Shown here piece by piece: positions 22,268-32,453 of a stretch of DNA of 64,000 nucleotides. The notes under the pieces were generated by a model that was not told where the DNA came from, made no database searches, and saw only the letters and a list, made by a program, of their open reading frames with translations. The stretch lies in assembly GCA_025201375.1 (NCBI GenBank), contig JAIWZP010000004.1, positions 434,001 to 498,000 of the forward strand, in the 5' to 3' direction. The number at the start of each line of letters is the position of its first letter. Position 1 is the stretch's first letter. Source of the stretch: Gongronella butleri. Taxonomy: Eukaryota > Mucoromycota > Mucoromycetes > Mucorales > Cunninghamellaceae. A program made the position numbers and the translations under genes.

Positions 22268-23321
22268 TCATGGCGATTTTGTATAGTTCGCGGGGAAAAT
22301 TCCGCTTTCACCATTCAAGACGCCTGGAAAACAAATTTGGAAATGAGAAGAGAACAAAAAAGAAGAAAAGATGTCTCTGTTAAAGACGCCTTCTGCTTCA
22401 ATTTGCGTTTTTTTTTTCTTTACCTTCCCACCATCCGCTATCGTCGCGCTTTGTAACCAAGATCTTATCGCCTTCGCGGAGGTTCATTTCCTCGGGATTG
22501 ATGGCTTCAAAGTCGTAAATGGCCACTACATAGTCGGGCCCATCAGCGACAGTCTCCAAATCCTGCGCATCCGCTGGTGCTGCGACGGCTGGTGGTGGTG
22601 GCGCGTCAGGGATAGCCGCTGGAGGCGCTTCATGAGTGCCCAGTGGCACGGGCGCGACCAATGGTGCAACAAGTGGCTGCTGGTGGTCGATGGACCCGTC
22701 ATCGTCCACGAGCGGCGCGTCCAATGGCTGTTCATCGCTGCCGTCGTCGTCCACAACGTATGTCGCGGGCACCAGGCCCTCCTGGAGACCACGACGCACC
22801 TTGATCCACCCGTCGTCGCCTGCAAATTTTACAAGAAAATACACAGAAAATAAAATAATTAGAGAAATACGGGAAAATCAGGACTTGCAATGCGTTTCTA
22901 CATGACTGTTCTTTCTTACCGTCTTCTAATTTGACCAGCCGCTCGCCTTCATAGATCGTTAATTCATCCTCGTTTTGCGCTTCATAGTCATAAACGGCCA
23001 CGACGGTGACTTGATTGACTCCGGTGGCAGCCATTGCCGTCGCAGTGGCAGCACCAGCGGCGGCAGGTGCCAGGTACGAGGATGCAATGGACAGGGAGCT
23101 GCTGGAGGGCCGTGGTTCGCCGGACGGCGTGGTTGGTGAGCGCAAAGACACATTGCTCGAGGATGGCTGCTCATTGATCTTGCCGCGCACCTTGGAACAA
23201 TTGGGCGCCACCTTCATCTCACATTTGGCGTGACAATTGAATCCGCAGGCTATACATTTCAAGTAAAAAGAGAAAGAAAGACAAAAGAAAAAAAAAAGGA
23301 CATAAATCTCTACAAAGTTCG

Positions 23322-23355
<34 letters not shown>

Positions 23356-25344
23356 ATTTTGGGGCACTCACCCTTGCATTGTAGTCCCTGTTTCGAGAGG
23401 CCCCAAATGGTGCTCTTGCAATAGTCGCATGTCGTCGGGATCGTAAACGAAGATGGTTTGAAATCGTGTGTTTGCGCGTGCAATCCATCGTCTACCATTA
23501 AAAAAGACGTTAGTGACTTGTTGGCGTGGCCCAATGGATGGTTTTGATGCATATACCTCCAATACAATGGATGATGACATCAATCTCGCTCTTGACGCGG
23601 GCCTTGTCGGTGGACAACAGGGTCATTTGACGCGAGATTTCGACAAACTGCTCCCTTGCGATGTCATACTCTACGGAAGCCTTGTCGTGTATGCCTCGCA
23701 CCTTGTCGTCCTGCTCGCTGAGCTCTGTCGAGCGCCGCGACAGCTCATCGGCAATGATATCCAGCTTCTTTCGGTCCTTGACGAGACGATTGTTCAAAAA
23801 GATGATGGACGCATCGCTAATCACTAGCTGTTCACCCTATAAAAAATAAAGGGAGTTCAGATGCGTCGTCGTCGTCGTCGTCGTCTTCCCCTTTTCTTAC
23901 CTGCTCAATGGGCAAGTCGGCCTGCGTGGCAGAAGACGAATGCCAAGGGACAAAAGCGAATTGTTCTTCCATGGGCGGTGATTGAGCATTGCCCGAACCC
24001 AAGTGCTCGCGAATAAACAGGTTCTCGTCCATCTCAGGGTCCATCTTGCTGACGTCCGTCAGGGCGGTGTCAAAGTGGTTCTGCGCCTTAGCAAGCGCCT
24101 GCATCTCAACATTGATGTATTTTGCGTAAAGATCGCGCATGGCCAGCACACGAGACGCGTCCAGATCCTGCAAGTTGTCCGCCACGCTCGGTACGTCTAC
24201 CTCGTAGTATTTGGTACGCTCGGCATTGGCAGCAGCAATCGTCAGCAGGTACGTGTTCTAAAAGAAAAAAAATTGACGTGCGTCAGTCCGTGTCAGTGCA
24301 CGCCAATAACACCAATCAACACCAAAAAAAAATCCCAAAAAGGCCCGACCCTGGAAAAGGTGCAAAAATACCAATCATCGGTTCCATTGCCACCCAATGC
24401 CTCTTCAATTACACCCAATTTCTCCCAATTGTACCCAAGGGTTTCCAATTGCATACCTTTTTGTTGTTGCACTCGAGGACGGCGTGATTCAACTGTCTTT
24501 GGAGCTACATGCCGTCCAAATAAAATGAAAGAAACAATGAATTGGAGGGTTCATTGGGCTTGCGTGGCGCCGGTTTTTTACCTTTTCCTTGTCGCCAGTG
24601 CCACGCAGCATCTTGTGCTGAATGCTCTCAATTTCGGTACAAGCATCATCAAATGCCTGTTTTGCCTTATCCTTGTCGCTGTAGGTCTTGTCGCGCTCGG
24701 ATTTTAGCTTGTGATAAAAGGTGACGTGCTAAAAGCAAAAAAATCAATACAAAAGAAAAAAAAAGAAAGAGCTGAGCGCGCCTGCCCAGCTGTCATGGCC
24801 CCCAATTCTGCTGTACCTTTTTCTTGGCATCTTCCTTGCGCACAATGGTCTGCTTGGTGGCTTCAATGATTGCGCTGTTCATCTCATCCACAAGCTGATG
24901 CCGTGATTTTGCGAGTTTGTCTGTTTGATCTAGCAGCGAGCGCCACGCAATCGTCGATGTGCTGGACAAAGGAAAGAAAAACTGAGCAAAAGTCTCTTTG
25001 GCAATTGGAGGAAGAGCCATTGGCTGCTTGGCACGGGGCATTTTTACCTTGTAGAATCGTTCCACTCGCTGTCGTCGCCGGCAGCAATGTCGCCTTGCTT
25101 TTTTGTGGTGGCCAGACGGTAGCGGCGCGCAATATTCTCCAGCTTTTGCGCATAGTCGCGTTCTAGCTGGCTCCTGTCCCTCACGAAGCTGCGAAACTGG
25201 CTGAGCGAGCTGATACCATCGCTGACATAGTCGACAATAGCGGGGATTTGGTCCTGAAAAGGGGAAAAATGGCGTGAGCAATTTCTGTGTCTTGTTTCTT
25301 GAAACACAGTGCCCCCTTACCGGCAAGTCGTTGCCAAAAGTCAT
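22268..25344 (-). CDS. BZZ1: Bzz1-like F-BAR/C1/SH3-SH3 actin-patch protein
   Basis: Bzz1 (syndapin/Toca type) bends membrane and promotes Arp2/3-driven actin assembly through WASP at endocytic sites. Exons (minus): 25344-25321, 25253-25048, 24961-24817, 24728-24582, 24504-24457, 24257-23901, 23836-23557, 23491-23372, 23249-22920, 22819-22424, 22323-22268; 702 aa. An F-BAR domain fills about residues 5-270. A coiled coil follows (about 350-430), then a C1 zinc finger (CDYCKS.. CKACGFNCHAKC), a Ser-rich linker, SH3-1 (VVAVYDYEA..) and SH3-2 (YVVAIYDFEA.. GWWEG, ending GIFPANYTK). The last eight residues of SH3-2 sit in a small terminal exon. The domain order is that of filamentous-fungal Bzz1. 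It is divergent from the V-ATPase D gene. Confidence 0.92.
23861..23887. repeat. (GTC)n microsatellite inside a BZZ1 intron
   Basis: About eight GTC units (GAC on the coding strand) lie inside the 64-base intron 23837-23900. They do not encode protein in the spliced model; read through, they would give an Asp run. Confidence 0.75.
24392..24453. repeat. Three-copy 20-base minisatellite in a BZZ1 intron
   Basis: Three imperfect units of 20-21 bases each start ACCCAA and end CAATT plus two bases. They lie next to the donor of the 24458-24581 side intron region, within the longer intron 24258-24456. Confidence 0.65.
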
Positions 25345-25772
25345 GAGTGTGAACGTGAAAGAAAAAGAAAAAAAGAAGCAAAAGAATGGACACGAGCGGG
25401 CTTTTTACGTTCCCAAAATGGGGCCGGAAACCAAATCGCCGCCCGAGTCACGTGCTGCACGCGAAAAATGGCTCCCTGTTGCCCTAGAAACGTCCTAGAA
25501 GACGCGTTTCGATCGATTTCCAGGTTTTCACAGACCATCGCCATGAATTCAATGCCATTGCTCTGGAAAACGACGACCAGGTTGTGCGGCGAGGAGGCGT
25601 ACGTGCATCGTTGACCAATCGCAGCGCGTCGGAGTTTGTGCGTCCGCTGGATCGAGGGTCAAAAGGCAAAAACAGAAGAAACGGCTCTTTTTCCCCTCTT
25701 TTTATTTCGTACACACCCTTTTTTTTTTTCTACTTTTTCACTTTCATCCCCTGTTTGCGCTAACCTGTGACC
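25345..25772. promoter_or_regulatory. Divergent promoter of BZZ1 and V-ATPase D genes
   Basis: The 428-base gap between two start codons must serve both genes. It is T/C-rich near 25680-25760 on the V-ATPase side. No TATA box is clear. Confidence 0.5.
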
Positions 25773-27096
25773 ATGTCTGGCAACAACCAACGTATCAGTG
25801 TGTTTCCTACGCGCATGTAAGTGATTTTTTTGTATTTTCTCGGCGGCCAAGTCCAAAAGAGCGTCGACACCACCGGCGTGTTGCTCATCTCCGTCTTTGT
25901 TTCGTCTTGTTTCGTCTTGGGGTGGATGGCTCACTTGTCTTGTTTATCCTTGTTTCTGTTGTAGGGCGCTGACGACGATGAAACAGAAGCTAAAGGGCGC
26001 GCAGACCGGCCACTCGCTCTTGAAGCGCAAGGCCGAGGCCCTGACGAAGCGCTTCCGCACCATCACGCAGAAAATTGACGAGGTAAAACGGCAACGATAT
26101 AGGCAAAACTCACGTTCAAATGCTCACATTTCCGTCATTTTCGCCTTTTTTTCCCCTGCAGCTCAAGCGCAAGATGGGTCAAGTTATGCAACAAGCGTCG
26201 TTCTCGTTGGCCGAGGTGCAATATATCACGGGCGATATCAGGTAAAATAACAACAGCAATGATTCGCTTGATCTCATACGAATTGCGCCTTTTTTTTTTT
26301 AGCTATCAAATCCAAGAAGCGTCAAAGACCGCGCAATTACGCGTGCGCGCCAAGCAAGAAAACGTATCTGGCGTGATGCTGCCCGTCTTTGAGATGTACA
26401 GCGAGGGCGGCAACGGTAAGACACGCCTGAAAGCAACGCGATAATGGAGTAAAAATGGCTCATTTTTTTTTTTTTGTTTTCCTCGCTTAGCCTTTGAATT
26501 CACCGGTTTGGGCCGTGGTGGTCAACAGGTGCAAAAGGCCAAGGAGGTGTACGCCAAGGCCGTGGAGACCCTGGTGGAATTGGCCAGCTTACAGGTGCGG
26601 CAAAAAAAAATCGCATTTTCATGCGATTGGACCGTGAATTGACGCGAGACTGACGCGTCAATTTCTTTTGTAGACGGCCTTTGTCATCCTGGACGAGGTG
26701 ATCAAGGCCACGAACCGCCGCGTCAACGCAATCGAGCACGTGATTATTCCTCGCTTCGAAAATACCATCAAGTATATCATCTCCGAGCTCGACGAGCAAG
26801 ACCGTGAGGAATTCTTCCGCCTCAAAAAGGTCCAGGGCAAGAAAAAGGAGCGCGCCGCCGCCGAGGACGCCAAGCGATTGGAACTCAAGGCGCTTGCCGA
26901 CGAAAAGGGCGAGGATGGTAAGCAAAATCGGGAGAAAAAAAAAAAAAGAGACAAAACAGGGGGGGGCACTCAACACATTTCCCTCTCTTTTTTTTTTTTT
27001 TTTTTTTTTGCGCGCGTAGCCCCTGGATTCCAAGCAGCTCATGAAACGGGCCAGATCGATTTATTGGATCACGAAGAAGAAGACATTATTTTCTAG
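25773..27096 (+). CDS. VMA8: V-type ATPase subunit D (V1 central stalk)
   Basis: Subunit D forms the central rotor shaft of the V1 sector, turning ATP hydrolysis into proton pumping at vacuole and Golgi membranes. Exons: 25773-25816, 25965-26082, 26162-26241, 26303-26415, 26491-26594, 26674-26917, 27020-27096; 259 aa, normal for the family. The N terminus has [18 protein letters not shown] and [12 protein letters not shown], near-invariant in the family, and the C-terminal half has [13 protein letters not shown]. Two long helices flank a short middle. The C-terminal 40 residues are acidic and variable, as expected. Seven exons in 1.3 kb show the intron density of this genome. Confidence 0.97.
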
Positions 27097-27289
27097 AAGT
27101 GTTGCCTCGGGCGATGTGGGATTTCTGGCTGCTTTATTCTTTTTATTTTATTTTTTTAAAAATAAAAAAAAAGGCGCTCATTGTTTGTGTGTATTATCTT
27201 TACAAAAAAAAATTTAGGTATTACTCGTTATTTTGTTCCCTTTTTTTCAAGCAAAAGGAGGCTCGAAAAGGAGGACAAAAAGCACATTT

Positions 27290-28203
27290 TCATTGCACAG
27301 CGGTCTTTTCATCGAATCGATGGACGGGTGGGGTTGGTGGGACGCCATGCACGGGTACTGGTGGTGAGCGGGTGAATGAGTAAGAGGCCGGGACCGACGA
27401 TGTCGCAGAGAACGCGTCGGATTCACGCGGAAAGTCGTAATCCGAGCTTGCTTCCGGGTTGAATTCCTCGATATCGCCGCTGCGCCGGTCCTTTCGTCGG
27501 CGCAGGAACATGAATAACGCGAAGCCAAGTACTGCGGCGCCGGCGATGCTGCCCACGACAGCACCGGCAATCACACCGGGTGATGCCGTGGAATTCGGTG
27601 CTGTTGTCGCGCCATTGGTCGCCGTAGATGTAGCCACCGACGATGACGACGCATCTACAATGCTGGTGAGCACCTCGGTCGATGTTGACGTCGAGTCAGG
27701 TGGCATGGACGATGGCAATTGCGACGCGGTGTCCGTGAAAGTGGATGTTGGCGTGTCTGTGACGCTAGAACTTGGCGATGGCGTATCTGTCGCGCTGTCC
27801 GTGGGTGTATCGGTGGATGTGGTCGTCGAGTCACCCGTCGTGGTTGTGTCACCTCCATCTAAAAAAAGCATTTCTTGCCATTTAGTGCCCAACAATAAAC
27901 ACACTTCTTTATTTTCTTCATTACCAGTGGGTGTTGGGGTGGGGGTGGGTGTTTCTGTGGGCGAATCGGTCGGCGTGTCGGTCCCAGTGTCGGTAGATGT
28001 GGTTGCCAGGCGCCATGGTCGCGTGGTACCGTTTTCGCCGTCGCCATTATCCGATGGGACAGGGGGGAAAACGCCTGGAAAATGATAAAAAAAAAAATGA
28101 GTCTCAAATGCATGAAAAAAAAAAAGAACAATGGCGGACCTTGCGCCTCCACGAGAAGCCTGCTCGTCAAGAGCAGAAAAACAATGATATGCCACGGCCG
28201 CAT
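27290..28203 (-). CDS. Mucin-like single-pass plasma-membrane protein (possible cell-wall/stress sensor)
   Basis: Exons (minus): 28203-28140, 28074-27925, 27858-27290; 260 aa. Residues 1-21 form a signal peptide (hydrophobic core ending VEAQ). The ectodomain (about 22-150) is almost wholly Thr/Ser/Asp/Pro with DTPTDS-type repeats, so heavy O-mannosylation is expected. A Gly/Ala/Val-rich transmembrane helix at about 165-187 is followed by RRRK, then a cytosolic tail of about 70 residues rich in Ser, Pro and acidic residues. This layout matches Mid2/Wsc/Msb2-type sensors, but no WSC or other named domain is present. The role is therefore an inference. The first donor (G|GTCCGC) is weak. The gene is divergent from the four-span membrane protein. 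Confidence 0.75.
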
Positions 28204-28249
28204 GCGCAATGCAATTAAAAGAAAATGATGTAAAAGAGAAAGAAAACAA

Positions 28250-29098
28250 AAGAATGCGTGATGAAAAAGAAAATAAAAGAGAACAAGACGAGGGAGGGAT
28301 GGTCTAGAAGGAAAAAGGAGCGACGCAGAAAATAGGGACCTCTTTTTTTTTCCCTTGCTGCCTGGCATCCAAAAATGGACTGAAACATGGTTTTTTTCTT
28401 TTTTTTTTGTTCTCCCATCGAAATTTGGAATTGTGCTCCCTCCTTCCATTGAGCAAACTGAATGCCCTGCTTTGATGTCACATAGGCCCATGGATGACGT
28501 CCTTTTTTCGTCGCCAGGTCGTCAATCGACGACACGAGGTTATTTTTGGATGCGCTTGGCAATCGGAGAGAGAGGGGAAAAAAGAAAAAAGGGCGTCGAT
28601 AGCGTCACGCTGATCCGACGCCACAGCTCATGCGCTGCGCAAGGCCCGATTGTTTTTTTTTATTTTTACCAAGGACCCTGATTCTTGGGCAAAAAGAGGC
28701 AGCTTCCGCTGATTCGACGAAACAATTGTCCAAGCATTGGGCGCGCGCGCCGTGCAAGCGCTTCTCTTTTTTTTTTTTTTGTGCCACAAAAATAGCTCCA
28801 GCCTCTCTTGCGTTTTTGGACGCGTGTGTAACACGCTTCGCCAATCCAAGCAAGCCAATGGACGCCAATCTTGGCTCTTTGCGCTTCGGAAGTCCATCAA
28901 AAACAGAGCGCGAGGCTCACTCGCAGCCAAAGCCCCACCTTTTTTTACTTTTTGTGCATCAAAGCCCCGTTTTGGCCTATAAAAAATAAGAGGCGCCAGT
29001 CGCTTCTTGCCTTTCTTCCTTGTCTTTCTTGTACCTTTTTCCTTTTTTTTTGCCCCCCCCCCGCTTCATTTTTTGCCTTTTTGCTGAAATTTATCACG
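28250..29098. other. Intergenic region with promoter of the four-span membrane protein
   Basis: The right end holds TATAAAAA at 28978 and a pyrimidine-rich leader. The rest has T runs and a short (GC)n run near 28739-28751. No gene is seen. Confidence 0.5.
28978..28985 (+). promoter_or_regulatory. TATA box of the four-span membrane protein gene
   Basis: TATAAAAA, 121 bases upstream of the ATG at 29099, followed by a long T/C-rich leader. Confidence 0.65.
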
Positions 29099-30163
29099 AT
29101 GGCCCACAACAAGTGCTGCTGCTGTATCCCTCTCAGGTACGTTAGATATGCCTGGCGACAATGGACGCGCTTTGACCCCCTTTTTTTTTCTTTTTTTTTA
29201 AAATAGGGCTGGTGTCATGATCATTGCCGGCTTGTCCACGGTACATTTCCGCTCTTTTCCCTCTTTTTGGCGCAACTGGCGACAAATCGACTGGATCCGG
29301 GTGAATTGATGTGTTGTTTTTTGTTTTGTGTAGGCTGCGTATCTGGTGTTGCTCATTGGCCTCTTAATACGACGTGAAGGTAAAAGGATCATGATGGACG
29401 CTAAAAAAAAAGGGGTAACATGACACATCTGACGCCACCCTTGGCACGTTTCTTTTTTTAAATCTCCACCTAGCCTTTTTGTCGTTGCCATTCGCTGGTG
29501 CCGTGCCTGTGTTCTGGGTTGGTGTTGTCGTTTGCTTGATCTATGCTTTGAGCTCGATCTTTGGTGTCGTTGGCGCGATCACGGTAAAAAAAAAAAAAAA
29601 AAAGAAAAGCGCGAGAAAAAAAATGAGGGTGTGACGGGGGCGCGGAAACTGTGGCTGGCCCCATTGGCAAATTAAAAAAAAAAGTGGCTCGGTCGACCCA
29701 AACAGGGCAAATGGGCGGCGCATCGCCTCACAGGCACACACTCATTGCATTACATGTCTTTTTCTTGTAGAACAATCGTGCGATGACCAACATTTTCCGC
29801 GTCTTGTATTGGATCATGGCCATCATCAGCTTGATTGTGTCCGTGGCTGTGTATATCTTTGCTCTTGTGAAGCGTGGCGACATTGAGGGTGAATGCTCGA
29901 CGATTCTCCAGAATCCAGGCACTTATGGCGTGTCTGGTACGAGCACATTCACCAAGGCGGAGGCCGATGCTGCGTGCTCGGGTGCCATGAGGACCTATTT
30001 GATTGCCTCGGGCATTGCGCTTGCCATTGGCAACATCATCCAGCTTTACTTTGCCAGCGCCATTGGCGCTTATTCGGCGCGCTTGAGGAGAACCAATCTG
30101 CATCAAAAGTTGCACAACGTCGAGGACTTCCCTGTGGAACCCGTTGGCAAAGCTCACTTTTAA
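29099..30163 (+). CDS. Four-span membrane protein with N-terminal Cys cluster
   Basis: Exons: 29099-29136, 29207-29240, 29334-29379, 29474-29583, 29771-30163; 206 aa. The protein starts with a four-Cys run (CCCCIPLR), likely palmitoylated. Hydrophobic segments lie at about 14-33, 45-75, 85-108 and 150-172. A loop of about 40 residues with two Cys lies between spans 3 and 4. The cytosolic tail is short and basic, ending in an acidic stretch. The pattern recalls fungal tetraspan proteins of uncertain function. I cannot assign a named family, and four TM helices are my only firm claim. Exon phases all agree. The start ATG follows a T/C-rich leader and a TATA box. Confidence 0.75.
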
Positions 30164-31015
30164 GAAAGCCCCTCTTGCTGTTCCTCCTTTCCCCTAGCTT
30201 CTTGCCCCCCCCCTCTCCCCCACCCCTTCCTTCTATGAGAGCGTGATCCCCCCCTTGCCATTCCTTATACCAGCTTTTCTCCTCACCTTCCACGCTTTCT
30301 ACTCTTTTTTTTTCATCAACGTCAACCTTTTGTGACACAGAAATCCGCAAAACTTCTTCTCAGTCACTTTGAATCCGCCATTTTGAGCCGCCCGCCTCCC
30401 TTTGTACCTACTGTATTTATTATCCCTTTTTGCTCCTGCCCCTTCTTTTCCAATGGCGACATCCATTTTCGTTCGTCTGACGGGTCACTTTTTGTATCTT
30501 TTTGTTTTTTGCGCGATTTTGCCCGCGAAAAGAATAAAATGAGGCTGACACCAACACGGACACACGCCCCGGCGTGTGTATGTTTGTTGTAAAGTCTGTG
30601 TTCGTCCTGTAACAGAGCCATTGGGCGCGCGCGCGCGCCGTTTTTGTCACTTCCGAGGCGATCCGTGTGACGCTTGCCCATGAATGGGCAAAAATAAACC
30701 AAATGCAGCAAAGTGCGCATGGAGTGCTTGATGGTGAGACAAGGCATCGCGTCGGTGATATAAAATAGGGGGTTCCGCAATGTCAATGGAGCGCTCTCTT
30801 TTCCCTCTGTTTCGAAATTCTCTTTGTTTTTCATACGCGCTTCTCCTTTTTTTTTTTTAAAAAAAAAAAAAGGTATATATAGCAATTGCGCAGGAAGCCA
30901 TCTGATCGTTTGTTTCTCGCTTTTCTTTTCCCTCTTGGGTTCCCATCCTCTTCCGTTTGTGTGGGGGAACGATCAAACAACAAAATAGAGGCAAATTGGT
31001 TGGCCCTCCCCAAGG
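30164..31015. other. Intergenic region between the four-span protein and acidic protein genes
   Basis: It has a C/T-rich 3' region near 30180-30300, a (GC)n run at about 30624-30638, a T12/A14 tract at about 30847-30871, and a TATA box at 30874. No coding sequence is seen. Confidence 0.5.
30874..30881 (+). promoter_or_regulatory. TATA box of the acidic orphan gene
   Basis: TATATATA directly follows a T-run/A-run tract and lies about 140 bases upstream of the ATG at 31016. Confidence 0.6.
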
Positions 31016-31510
31016 ATGATGACGGATCACTTGCACAATGACCATCTGACGGCGACAACGTCAGCAGCGGCACACCGCCATATCGGCTGTGACGATGAAG
31101 ACGACGTGGCCATGCTTCAATTCTACGAAACAAGCGATTTTTGCCGCTATGACCAGTCCATGTATGGCGTGGACGTCGATGCGGGCCATCATGTGGATGA
31201 GGATGACTTGCTCATGCACGATTATGATGCTGCTGACGGCCACGAGGTCATTGTCGACGATGAGGGGGAGGAAGACGACGAATTCGAGGTTGACGGTGAC
31301 GATCAGGAAGAAGACCACGACGATTCCTCGCTTTTGCGTTTGATTGTCGGCGTCCAAATGTATCTCTCGGAACAGGAGCCCGCCGAGCCCGTCGATCGCG
31401 CCGATGGCACGCCATTGATGGACTTGCAATACAGAATGTACACGTATTTGCGTCAAAAAGCATTTGAGCTCGGCGTCGACTCCTCTGCACTCAATGAAAA
31501 AGGGCGCTGA
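31016..31510 (+). CDS. Acidic orphan protein of unknown function
   Basis: A single exon encodes 164 aa. It begins with two Met codons, so the start may be 31016 or 31019. Residues 25-110 are dominated by Asp and Glu with several His and Tyr. The last 50 residues (from about LLRLIVGVQMYL) look like a folded pair of helices ending near ALNEKG. No signal peptide, membrane segment or known domain is seen. Support for a real gene is the single uninterrupted frame, the TATA box with T/C-rich leader, and AATAAA at 31883. I do not recognise it. A nuclear or chromatin-associated acidic protein would be a guess. Confidence 0.65.
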   Translation: MMTDHLHNDHLTATTSAAAHRHIGCDDEDDVAMLQFYETSDFCRYDQSMYGVDVDAGHHVDEDDLLMHDYDAADGHEVIVDDEGEEDDEFEVDGDDQEEDHDDSSLLRLIVGVQMYLSEQEPAEPVDRADGTPLMDLQYRMYTYLRQKAFELGVDSSALNEKGR

Positions 31511-32453
31511 TCGCAAGAACAGAAAAAAAAAAGGAGATCCCACGGTGCGTGTGCCAGCCCATCTTGCTGGATTCTCCTGGTAAAAAAAAAAAAAAAACGA
31601 TCACATTTTTTTTTCTTGTCACCCTCGTTCTCCTCGCTCTTCCCCCCCCCCGTCTTCCACTTGCCTCCCCCGACCCGCTCTCCCCTCCTGTCTCTCTCTC
31701 TCTCGCTCATTATATCCATCTTTATCTCCTTTTACTTTGATCTCCACGATGGCATTGCTCCATCCTACACACCCGAAAAAAAAATTTCATTGTTCAGGGA
31801 ATTGCTTTTTCTCCTTTTGTTATTGCCTTGCCCTCCATATCCCATTTCCCCATATTCATATCCCCATTGTCATAATTTTTGTAATAAAGAAAAATGTTAG
31901 CGGATGCACCCATGATGCCAACGGACGCGCTTTTTGACTTTTTTTTTTTTTTGATGCACGTCAGCGTGCATTGCAGTGACCTCCTGCGCGTTGCCAAGCG
32001 CGTTTCTGTCACGTCCAAGCATTCTATGCATGAGAACATGATAAAAAAAAAATCGTGCTCGACGCGCATTGCGTGCATCGTCACTCGCTTTTATGATTTT
32101 TGACGCTCGTGGGACCCCCTGGGTTGGTTTCTTCTCTTCCCATCAAGATAGCCCGATCAATTGGGTCCATTTCATCAACTTTTTTGATTGTCAGAGACAG
32201 GTATCGAATGGGCGAATGGCGAATGGGAGATATTGCCTAGTACAGCCTGATCCGCTGCCGCGACACCCATTTTGGGGTGACACAGATTTCCCCAAAGCGG
32301 CTCACGATTCCCCAGGCACGGGTTTTCCGACCAATGAACACAGGCGGATTACAACAAGGTTCAAAAAGTCTCACAGACGCTCGATTGGGCTCGCTCCTTT
32401 TTTCTTTTCTCTTTTTTTTTTTTTTCTGGCCACCCACTTTAGCCCCTCCACGC
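31511..32453. other. Intergenic region upstream of the pseudokinase gene
   Basis: It contains the 3' region of the acidic orphan (T/C-rich block 31600-31740, AATAAA at 31883-31888) and the presumed promoter of the kinase-like gene, with a T-rich leader at 32398-32425. No other gene is supported. Confidence 0.5.
31883..31888 (+). terminator. Poly(A) signal, probably of the acidic orphan gene
   Basis: AATAAA, 373 bases after the stop at 31510; an unusually long 3' UTR if used. Confidence 0.35.
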
